A DNA stretch of 6,872 nt, from assembly GCA_030613745.1 (NCBI GenBank), contig JAUWLK010000145.1, positions 1-6,872 on the forward strand, written 5' to 3'. The DNA comes from Flavobacteriaceae bacterium (GTDB lineage Bacteria > Bacteroidota > Bacteroidia > Flavobacteriales > Flavobacteriaceae). The position numbers were made by a program, and so were the translations under genes. Below the pieces are notes generated by a model that made no database searches, had not been told where the DNA came from, and saw only the letters and a program-made list of their open reading frames with translations. Of this stretch, positions 1 through 6,060 are shown piece after piece; position 1 is the stretch's first letter; every line of letters starts with the position of its first letter.

Positions 1-337
1 AGGCTTTATCCCCGTCTTCTTGTTGAAAATTTTCAAACTTTCCGGATGGTGGGCCGCCGGTATTTGTTACCAATATATCTATTTTTTCAAAATGCTCTAA
101 TACAGCATTTATTATTTGTTCACGATCTATAGTTGATGACAGATCACCATTAACGGCAAATACTTCCCCTACTCCTACTTTTTCAATTTCTACTTTTGCC
201 TTATCCAATGTATTTTTATTACGACTGCAAATAGCAACATGAGCACCTTCTTTTGCTAATTCAAGTGCAACACTTTTACCCAAACCTTGACTGGATGCGG
301 TTACAAAGGCAACTTTATTCTTTAATCCAAAATCCAT
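1..337 (-). CDS. SDR-family NAD(P)-dependent oxidoreductase, N-terminal part (runs off left edge)
   Basis: The first 112 residues of a classical short-chain dehydrogenase/reductase are present. The rest lies beyond the left edge, so the usual Tyr-x-x-x-Lys catalytic pair cannot be seen. The Rossmann start is clear: a hydrophobic strand, then TASSQGLG at residues 13-20 in place of TGxxxGxG, a helix, and the strand HVAICSR at 33-39, whose basic end suggests NADP(H) preference. NGDLS at 63-67 is the usual adenine-contacting Asp. LVTNTGGPP at 89-97 replaces the classical NNAG motif. The Ala at the first glycine position and the NTGGPP motif occur in a recognised SDR subgroup often labelled 3-oxoacyl-ACP reductase-like, so they are not decay. 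The ATG at 337 lies 6 nt after the cupin stop, so the two genes are almost certainly cotranscribed. The substrate is unknown. Confidence 0.9.
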   Translation of the reverse strand, partial: MDFGLKNKVAFVTASSQGLGKSVALELAKEGAHVAICSRNKNTLDKAKVEIEKVGVGEVFAVNGDLSSTIDREQIINAVLEHFEKIDILVTNTGGPPSGKFENFQQEDGDKA

Positions 338-343
338 AATGGC

Positions 344-703
344 TTATTTTCTTAAATAATCATCAGTTCCATCTAACCAATCCTCACGAATGGGTGTCCA
401 AGTGTCAATTTCTTCAACATCACCAATCATCATGGCTTCGTGTGGTACATTTGAAGGAATAACCGCAATATCACCGGCATTAAGATCAAAGGTTTCCTTT
501 TTATCATCTCCAAACCAAAATCGTATTGTACCTGAAATTACCTGAGTAATTTGCTCGTTTTCATGACTGTGCAATGGTACTGTAAATCCATCTTTGAATT
601 TCATTTTTGCAATCATAATCTTATCTCCATATACTAATTTTCTTTCCATTTGAGGTGTAACTTGTTCAGCAAGAATTTCATCCCAATTTAACTTTTTTGT
701 CAT
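344..703 (-). CDS. Small single-domain cupin protein
   Basis: A 119-residue protein that is essentially one cupin beta-barrel. Cupin motif 1 is visible as a Gly at 39 followed by HSHENEQ at 45-51, giving metal ligands His45, His47 and Glu50 (or Gln51), with Gly58 closing the motif. Motif 2 runs from Gly77 through Pro83 to His88 (GDIAVIPSNVPHEA), which supplies the last His ligand. A complete 2His-Glu-His set suggests a metal-binding and possibly enzymatic cupin rather than a purely structural one. There is no signal peptide, so it is cytosolic. The start is the ATG at 703; its leader (tacaaaatagttaaaat) has no Shine-Dalgarno, as is common in Bacteroidetes. It leads the pair with the downstream SDR gene, so a shared small-molecule pathway is plausible. 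The substrate cannot be read from the sequence, and a sensory or isomerase role is equally possible. Confidence 0.9.
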   Translation of the reverse strand: MTKKLNWDEILAEQVTPQMERKLVYGDKIMIAKMKFKDGFTVPLHSHENEQITQVISGTIRFWFGDDKKETFDLNAGDIAVIPSNVPHEAMMIGDVEEIDTWTPIREDWLDGTDDYLRK

Positions 704-744
704 ATTTTAACTATTTTGTATTATTTGTAAAAAAGTATTGAAAT

Positions 745-793
745 AAGTACTGTTTGAATTTTAAATGATAAATATATAATTCAAATAGTACTT
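745..793. repeat. Near-perfect 16-bp inverted repeat with a 17-nt spacer
   Basis: The arms are aagtactgtttgaatt (745-760) and aattcaaatagtactt (778-793). They pair at 15 of 16 positions; the exception, 752/786, would be a G-U wobble in a plus-strand RNA and a C-A mismatch in a minus-strand RNA. The repeat lies between the stop of the Asp-box gene (813) and the ATG of the cupin gene (703), both read leftward. It could be an AT-rich terminator for the large gene: a T6 run follows about 10 nt downstream, which is not the canonical position. It could equally be a protein-binding site controlling the cupin/SDR pair, whose start is 41 nt further on. Each arm also carries TA-n3-TTTG, close to but not matching the Bacteroidetes -7 box TAnnTTTG. 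Confidence 0.75.
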
Positions 794-812
794 TAAAATT
801 TTCAACATCTGA

Positions 813-3800
813 TTAATTATCTATTAGCCCCTGCCCTTCTATCCACGGAGCACCGATTGCTTTTAATTTTTGTTCTAGTTTAGGAATAGTTTTTTGACTT
901 ACATCTTTTAATTTACCTTTAATTTGATTTAATAGTTTTATTGCTGTATTTAAAGCCTCTTTATGTGTAGCTGTCGGACCGTAAGTTGAACTTCCTAATG
1001 CAACCCTCCCAATAAAACCACCATTACCTGGTGTTGGTTTTGAACTCTCACCAATTTCATTTTTGGTTTTATATCCTTTCAATTGTTTTTCAATAGTTAA
1101 TAATTGTTGTCGTACTTTATAAATATTGTTAGATAATTCAGTACTTGGATTATTTGACTTATCTAAAGCACGTTTCATCGCACCTACCAATAACAAATTT
1201 TTAGATACAACAGAATTTGTAGCAGCTAGGTCTTGTTGAAATTTTTGATAAGTTTTTCTAAATTGTTCAATTTCAGGATATGAAGACCCTTTAAGTGCTC
1301 CTTTACTCAAAGGTCGTACTTTAAAGTTTTTAGGCCCTGCTAATATTGTAATCTTACCATCTATCCTTTTAGAAAGTGTCGCAGTATACTCTCCGGGAGT
1401 AACCATAATACCACGTCCAGAAGAATTATCACCTTTTTTAGAAACCTTTAATTTTTCACCACTTTTATCTGAATAGTTCAGTTTCCAGTTAACTCGATTA
1501 AATCCTTTTTTATTGGTTCCAATAACGGTATTCACCACTTTACCACTACTATTCTTAATAGTAAGTAATATCGCTGGAGATTCTTGCGTTTTTTCAGCTT
1601 CTAAAGCATCCCATCCGGGAAAAGTAATCTCACTATTATTTTTATTGAGTTCTTTTTCTTTTTCCTTACGTATATCTTTTAATGATTTTAGCTTTTCAGG
1701 CATAAAATAAGTAAATATGGCTCCGAAAGGAGGGTTTTTAGCTTTATATTGTGCATCTCCTTGTCCATATGATCCACCTTTTTCAACATACCAATATGCT
1801 GGTTTAATATTAAATAAAGTAGCTTCAGATTTTAACATAGATTGGTCAAATTCTCTAAGTGATGAAATATCATCCAATACATAAAAGCCTCTACCAAAAG
1901 AAGCTCCAATCAAATCATTTTCTCTTCTTTGAATAGTAATATCTCTAAAAGAAATATTAGGTAACCCTCCTTTTAATTGTATCCAATTGGTACCACCATT
2001 ATTGGTGAAATAGATACCAAATTCAGTAGCTGCAAAAAGTAGGTTTTTTTTCTTATGATCTTGTACCAAACGCCATGTAAGTAATCTAGTTGGTAAGTCT
2101 CCATTTATGGAAACCCATGATTTTCCTTTATTTGTGCTTTTGATCAGATAAGGTTTAAAATCACCATACTTATGATTGTCCAACGCTGCATATACTGTAT
2201 TTGCATCAAATAGATCAGCACGTATGTCATTTATAAAAGCTGTAGCTGGAATACCTTTTATATTGCTCATTTCTATCTTTCTCCAGGATTCCCCTCCATT
2301 TTCAGTTACTTGAATAATTCCATCATCAGTTCCTGCATAGATTAATCCTTCTTGTTTTGGTGATTCTGCCAAAGAAGTAATCGTATTATAATTTGACATT
2401 GCACCTATGTCCCAGGCATTATCCCAACTTTGCTGTTTGCCCATTATAGGAAGTGTTATACGCTCTTGATTACGACTTAAATCTTCCGATATTGGTTTCC
2501 ATTCATCTCCCCTATTTTCAGATCGCCAAACACGTTGAGATGCAAAATATAACCTAGTTGGGTTATGAGGACTTACCAAAATTGGTGCATCCCAATTGAA
2601 ACGTTCAGAAGGTTCTCCTACTCTACTCTGAGGTTGAATAAAAACAGTTTCTCCTGTAGTTTGATCAATTCTCCAAAGTCTTCCTTGCTGAAATTCACCA
2701 TAGGTAATATCAGGATTACCCGGTTCTGTTGCTGATTGATGACCATCCGCCCCAAGCGTAACCCACCAATCAGAATTTGTGATTCCAATCTGACTTCTGG
2801 TTCTTGAAGGACCTCCGTGTGAGCCATTATCTTGGGTTCCTCCATAAATATTATAAAATGGTGTAGTATCATCAACAGCTACTTTATAATATTGTGTTAT
2901 TGGTAAATTACGAACATAACGCCAACTCTTGGTCAAATCATAGGTTTCATATAATCCACCATCTGTTCCAAACAATATATAATTAGGATCTGATTTTTTA
3001 AAAGCTACTGCATGACTATCAACATGTTTATTTTTTTCATTCATGTTAGAAAATGTCTTTCCATGATCATCAGATATCTTTACAACATTATTCATAAAAT
3101 ACAGGCGTCCTTCCTGATGTGGAGAAGCATATAACTCCTGGTAATAATGTGGACCTGTTGCACCCGAAATAACGTCAGATTGTTTTGTCCATGATATCCC
3201 TCCATTAGTTGACATAAATAAACCACCTGTTATTCTTTCTAGTTCTACAGCAGCATATATTGTTTCAGAATTAAAAGGAGAAATAGCTAATCCTATCTTC
3301 CCTAAGTTAGATTTTGGAATTCCCTCAGTTAATTTATTCCATGTTTTTCCTCCATCAGTACTTTTATGAATACCCGAACCCGGACCACCACCTAAATACG
3401 TAGCAACAGTTCTATGCCTTTGCCATAAGGCTGTATAAATTATATCTGGATTTGTTGGATCAATTACCAGGTCAGTTGCACCAGTCCATTCATTATTGCC
3501 TAAAGTTTTTTTCCAAGTTTTTCCACCATCTATAGTTTTATAAACACCTCTTTCTCCACCTTTACTCCAAAGAGGTCCTTGTACTGCAACCCAGATGATA
3601 TCACGATTTTCAGGATGAATTATAATCTTAGAAATATGTTCAGATTTTTTCAATCCCATGTTTTTCCATGTTTTCCCATCATCATGACTTACATAGATAC
3701 CATCTCCAAAACCTACATGCCTTCCTCCTACATTTTCACCAGTTCCTACCCAAATAGTATGAAAATTATTAGGATCAATAGTTACACAACCAATAGAATA

Positions 3801-4067
3801 ACTGGTTTGTTTATCAAAAATTGGTGTCCATGTTGTACCTGAATTCATAGTTTTCCAAACACCACCAGAACCTACTGCTACATACCAAATATTTTCATTT
3901 TTTGGGTGAATAGCAATATCTGCAATCCTACCAGAGGTCATTGCAGGACCAAGGCTTCTAAATTCTAATCCTTTAAAGGTATCAGATGATAATTTTTGAG
4001 CATAAATTGAGCTTGTTATTCCTAATAGACAAAGCCATAAGAATAAAATTTTTGTAATATTTTTCAT
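813..4067 (-). CDS. Secreted VPS10/sortilin-like Asp-box (BNR) beta-propeller protein
   Basis: A 1084-residue exported protein. Residues 1-23 are a Sec signal peptide (basic start, hydrophobic core 7-17) with a likely signal peptidase I site after Ala23. There is no lipobox Cys at the right place. Residues about 30-735 form the propeller region, with ten Asp-box (S/T-x-D-x-G-x-T-W) hairpins near 74, 127, 177, 236, 286, 332, 516, 588, 644 and 688. The length fits two tandem seven-bladed propellers, as in VPS10/sortilin and GH74 proteins. The gap between boxes at 340-516 holds GGTQDNG (409-415), a motif I associate with this family. GRGFYVLDD (725-733) ends the propellers. An Ig/FlgD-like strand domain (about 830-918) and a largely helical tail (about 930-1070) follow. 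No type IX secretion C-terminal domain is evident. Databases often label such proteins glycosyl hydrolase, but no activity can be assigned; scaffold, binding or peptidase-partner roles are possible. The start is the only ATG that places the signal peptide correctly. Confidence 0.93.
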   Translation of the reverse strand: MKNITKILFLWLCLLGITSSIYAQKLSSDTFKGLEFRSLGPAMTSGRIADIAIHPKNENIWYVAVGSGGVWKTMNSGTTWTPIFDKQTSYSIGCVTIDPNNFHTIWVGTGENVGGRHVGFGDGIYVSHDDGKTWKNMGLKKSEHISKIIIHPENRDIIWVAVQGPLWSKGGERGVYKTIDGGKTWKKTLGNNEWTGATDLVIDPTNPDIIYTALWQRHRTVATYLGGGPGSGIHKSTDGGKTWNKLTEGIPKSNLGKIGLAISPFNSETIYAAVELERITGGLFMSTNGGISWTKQSDVISGATGPHYYQELYASPHQEGRLYFMNNVVKISDDHGKTFSNMNEKNKHVDSHAVAFKKSDPNYILFGTDGGLYETYDLTKSWRYVRNLPITQYYKVAVDDTTPFYNIYGGTQDNGSHGGPSRTRSQIGITNSDWWVTLGADGHQSATEPGNPDITYGEFQQGRLWRIDQTTGETVFIQPQSRVGEPSERFNWDAPILVSPHNPTRLYFASQRVWRSENRGDEWKPISEDLSRNQERITLPIMGKQQSWDNAWDIGAMSNYNTITSLAESPKQEGLIYAGTDDGIIQVTENGGESWRKIEMSNIKGIPATAFINDIRADLFDANTVYAALDNHKYGDFKPYLIKSTNKGKSWVSINGDLPTRLLTWRLVQDHKKKNLLFAATEFGIYFTNNGGTNWIQLKGGLPNISFRDITIQRRENDLIGASFGRGFYVLDDISSLREFDQSMLKSEATLFNIKPAYWYVEKGGSYGQGDAQYKAKNPPFGAIFTYFMPEKLKSLKDIRKEKEKELNKNNSEITFPGWDALEAEKTQESPAILLTIKNSSGKVVNTVIGTNKKGFNRVNWKLNYSDKSGEKLKVSKKGDNSSGRGIMVTPGEYTATLSKRIDGKITILAGPKNFKVRPLSKGALKGSSYPEIEQFRKTYQKFQQDLAATNSVVSKNLLLVGAMKRALDKSNNPSTELSNNIYKVRQQLLTIEKQLKGYKTKNEIGESSKPTPGNGGFIGRVALGSSTYGPTATHKEALNTAIKLLNQIKGKLKDVSQKTIPKLEQKLKAIGAPWIEGQGLIDN

Positions 4068-4083
4068 TTGATTAGAGTATTTC

Positions 4084-4096
4084 TCCTCATTGAGGA
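4084..4096 (-). promoter_or_regulatory. Palindrome containing a GAGGAG sequence upstream of the Asp-box gene
   Basis: On the minus strand the sequence reads TCCTCAATGAGGA, followed by GAA. As RNA it can fold into a 5-bp stem (TCCTC with GAGGA) around a 3-nt AAT loop. The stem includes most of a GAGGAG run that resembles a Shine-Dalgarno sequence. That run ends 15 nt before the ATG at 4067, which is longer than the usual spacing, so it may not act as a ribosome binding site. As DNA it is a compact palindrome that could bind a repressor. Chance is a serious alternative for so short an element. Confidence 0.3.
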
Positions 4097-4126
4097 ATTT
4101 AAAGTGCTAACAATTTAAGGGTTTTT

Positions 4127-4156
4127 AAAAAATATAAGTCTTTTTATTAAACTTAT
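4127..4156 (-). terminator. Possible weak intrinsic terminator after the BtpA-family gene
   Basis: Read on the minus strand, ATAAGT and ACTTAT (complements of 4151-4156 and 4134-4139) form a 6-bp stem around an 11-nt A-rich loop. An A and then six T residues (complement of 4127-4132) follow. The placement, about 100 nt past the stop of the BtpA-family gene and before the next minus-strand gene, is sensible. The stem has a single G-C pair, so it would be weak. The region is so AT-rich that chance pairing is likely. Confidence 0.3.
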
Positions 4157-4258
4157 TTTTGAAATTATTGATATAAATTTAATTATTTCAAAACTTATAA
4201 TAAAAGTGAAATTCCTTTAGGTGGTATTTGTTGACTACAACTAAAATTTATCACTCTA

Positions 4259-5065
4259 TTACTTTATTTTGCTCACAAAGTCCATAAAATTGGTAATTCT
4301 TTCATAACTGAGTTTATTTTCCCAATACCCGTCTTCTTTAAAATAAGAACCAATAATCATTGCATCACAAATTTGTAAATAGTTAGCAACATTATCTTGA
4401 GTTATACCTGAACCAACAATTACTGGAAAGTCTAAATTATCATTTAATGTTTTTAATTCTTCAACAGATGCAGCAGTACCTGTATGGTTTCCTGTAACGA
4501 TTACACCATCACTTAAGAAAAATTGTGCAGCTTTAGCTGTATCTAGTAGAGAAATATCTTGTGTAATCGCATGCGAGCTGTGTTTCTTTTTAATATCTGT
4601 AAAAATAGCAATGGAATTGGCATCAATCATTTTTCGGTATCTTAATAACTCTCCCGCCTGTGCTTCAATAATACCTTCATCAGCAGTATGAGCAAACACA
4701 AACCCTTCGGCACGTATAAAATCAATATTTGATGCTTTAGCAGCAGCAAGTGCTTCCTTATTGGCTCCTGCTAAAATTTGAATACCAACAGGTAAATTGG
4801 TTTCTTGTTTTATTAAATAAGCAATTAAAGCCATCAAAGAACTTATTTCATGACCAACTTTTCCTTTAAGGTAAGGAACGTCGTGCATATTTTCAATCAT
4901 TATCGAATCGATTCCTGCTTTTTTATATAGTCTTGCTTCTTTTAGTGCTTCATCTATGATTTTTGAAGTATCTAATCTATTTTTTGGAGTTCCTGGCAAT
5001 GCTTGTACATGAACCATCCCTATAATTGGTTTTTCTTTTTTAAAAATCGACTGAAATTTTTGCAT
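4259..5065 (-). CDS. BtpA/SgcQ-family TIM-barrel protein
   Basis: A 268-residue cytosolic protein matching the BtpA family (COG0434; E. coli SgcQ, cyanobacterial BtpA) along its whole length. Landmarks in order: IGMVHVQALPGTP (15-27), IMIENMHDVP (55-64), VGIQILAG (93-100), FIRAEGFVFAHTADEGII (116-133), IFTDIKKKHSSH (154-165), VTGNHTGTAAS (190-200), VIVGSGIT (215-222) and MIIGSYFK (236-243). The last two resemble the phosphate-gripping loops at the C-terminal end of many TIM barrels and suggest a phosphorylated ligand. The family name comes from photosystem I biogenesis in cyanobacteria, which does not apply to this organism. E. coli SgcQ has been annotated as a putative nucleosidase without, as far as I know, firm biochemical proof. 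The start is the ATG at 5065, with no Shine-Dalgarno in front. The gene is divergent from the pseudouridine catabolic pair across 74 bp, which hints at nucleoside or sugar-phosphate metabolism. Confidence 0.88.
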   Translation of the reverse strand: MQKFQSIFKKEKPIIGMVHVQALPGTPKNRLDTSKIIDEALKEARLYKKAGIDSIMIENMHDVPYLKGKVGHEISSLMALIAYLIKQETNLPVGIQILAGANKEALAAAKASNIDFIRAEGFVFAHTADEGIIEAQAGELLRYRKMIDANSIAIFTDIKKKHSSHAITQDISLLDTAKAAQFFLSDGVIVTGNHTGTAASVEELKTLNDNLDFPVIVGSGITQDNVANYLQICDAMIIGSYFKEDGYWENKLSYERITNFMDFVSKIK

Positions 5066-5139
5066 ACGATTATAATTATATCATGTAAATTTACCTAAAT
5101 TATTATTTAATCAGATTTTTTATTGATAATTATATTAAA
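5066..5139. promoter_or_regulatory. Divergent intergenic region with palindromes, BtpA-family gene / psuK
   Basis: These 74 bp must carry the start signals of two divergent transcripts unless a promoter lies inside a gene. The region is almost entirely A/T. Two perfect 10-bp palindromes are visible: TATAATTATA at 5071-5080 and GTAAATTTAC at 5085-5094. The second, being flanked by G and C, is the better candidate for a regulator half-site pair. ATAATTAT recurs at 5126-5133. I found no convincing Bacteroidetes promoter (TTG about 20 bp upstream of TAnnTTTG) on either strand, so the exact promoters are not assigned. Confidence 0.45.
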
Positions 5140-6060
5140 ATGTTAACTAAACCAAAAATTACTGTAATAGGTGCTGCAAATATTGACTTAATTGGTTACC
5201 CGAAAAGAGAATTAATCTATAAGGATTCTAATATTGGAACTGTTGAAACCATTTTTGGTGGTGTTGGTAGAAATATTGCTGAAAATCTATCTCGACTTGG
5301 ATTTAAAGTTGAATTTCTAAGTGTTTTAGGTAAGGATAATTTCTCAAAAAAAATAATTGACTCCTGTATTGAATTAGATATTTCTACAAAATATTGTAAA
5401 ATTATAAATGATCATTCAACTTCTGTTTTTATGGCAATAATGGATGAACAAAATGATTTGGCATTAGCTCTTACAGCGATGAGTATTTACAATAATATTC
5501 CTGATTCGTTTATTTTAAATAATTTAAGTATTATCAATCAGAATGATTATTGTGTATTAGAAACCAATATACCCAAAAGAATTTTAGAATTGGTTACGAG
5601 TCAACTACCTAATATTCATTTTGCTTTAGATACCGTTTCGGGTAAAAAGGCTTTAAAAGCCAAATCAATTTTGAATAAATTAACAATCTTAAAATGTAAT
5701 TTAATAGAGGCCGAATTACTTAGTGATATAAAAGTTAAAAATGAAAAGGATTACGAAATCCTCATACTGTATTTTATTAATTTAGGTGTAAAAAAAGTAT
5801 TTATCACTTTAGGTAAAAATGGTATTGTATTTGGTGATTCTAAAGGTTTTCATAAAATGGATGTCAATTATTTAACACCTATAAATACAACAGGTGCCGG
5901 AGATTCATTTATGGCAGGTTTGCTTTACGGAGAAACCCAAAAATTTAATATTCATAAAATGGTACAATTTGCTAATGCTTGTGCCCAAATGACAGTTCAA
6001 CATAAAAATACTGTTCATCCCGAAATTAGTGAAAAACTCATCTTAAAAAATATTTCATGA
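5140..6060 (+). CDS. psuK: Pseudouridine kinase (PfkB/ribokinase family)
   Basis: A 306-residue cytosolic sugar/nucleoside kinase that phosphorylates pseudouridine at the 5'-OH with ATP, the first step of pseudouridine salvage. The PfkB fold is clear. GAANIDLIGYP at 11-21 carries substrate-binding Asn14 and Asp16. The first PfkB signature begins at FGGVGRNIAENLSRLG (39-54), whose wording is close to known PsuK proteins. DTVSGKKA (164-171) and CNLIEAELL (186-194) line the nucleotide site. NTTGAGDSFMAG (249-260) is the second signature, with catalytic base Asp255 and the anion-hole GAGD. The length is close to E. coli PsuK (about 313). The ATG at 5140 begins directly at the first beta strand and has no Shine-Dalgarno. 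The stop overlaps the next start as ATGA, giving an operon with the glycosidase. PfkB kinases are hard to separate by sequence alone, so the substrate call leans on that neighbour. Confidence 0.87.
   Translation: MLTKPKITVIGAANIDLIGYPKRELIYKDSNIGTVETIFGGVGRNIAENLSRLGFKVEFLSVLGKDNFSKKIIDSCIELDISTKYCKIINDHSTSVFMAIMDEQNDLALALTAMSIYNNIPDSFILNNLSIINQNDYCVLETNIPKRILELVTSQLPNIHFALDTVSGKKALKAKSILNKLTILKCNLIEAELLSDIKVKNEKDYEILILYFINLGVKKVFITLGKNGIVFGDSKGFHKMDVNYLTPINTTGAGDSFMAGLLYGETQKFNIHKMVQFANACAQMTVQHKNTVHPEISEKLILKNIS

Noticed and set aside
813..1050. Type IX secretion C-terminal sorting domain on the Asp-box protein
   Set aside because: The C-terminus is Lys-rich and helical and ends in APWIEGQGLIDN, without the beta-strand pattern and terminal basic motif of those sorting domains.
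1513..1710. Open reading frame on the plus strand inside the Asp-box gene
   Set aside because: It lies wholly within a well-supported gene on the opposite strand, has low-complexity hydrophobic/Ser/Phe-rich content typical of an antisense frame, and resembles no family.
2618..2875. Second minus-strand reading frame inside the Asp-box gene
   Set aside because: It is a shifted frame of the conserved GGTQDNG region. The main frame runs through intact with strong family character, so this is neither a frameshift nor a separate gene.
3337..3683. Repeated DNA motif resembling TTCCATGTTTTTCCTCCATC (for example at 3337, 3511 and 3664)
   Set aside because: These are the codons of successive Asp-boxes (D-G-G-K-T-W) read on the minus strand. 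Spacing and sequence drift follow the protein repeat, so this is not a CRISPR array or a mobile repeat.
3579..3842. Plus-strand reading frame antisense to the N-terminal propeller
   Set aside because: It is fully covered by the conserved opposite-strand coding sequence, and its composition (Ser, Tyr, Ile, Asn) is that of an antisense shadow.
4019..4040. Lipoprotein signal in the Asp-box protein (L-W-L-C at residues 10-13)
   Set aside because: The residues before the Cys do not fit a lipobox, and the Cys is in the hydrophobic core of the signal peptide. A signal peptidase I site after Ala23 fits better.
4259..5065. Photosystem I biogenesis role for the BtpA-family protein
   Set aside because: The family name comes from cyanobacteria, and nothing else in the window suggests a photosynthetic organism. 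Only family membership is kept.
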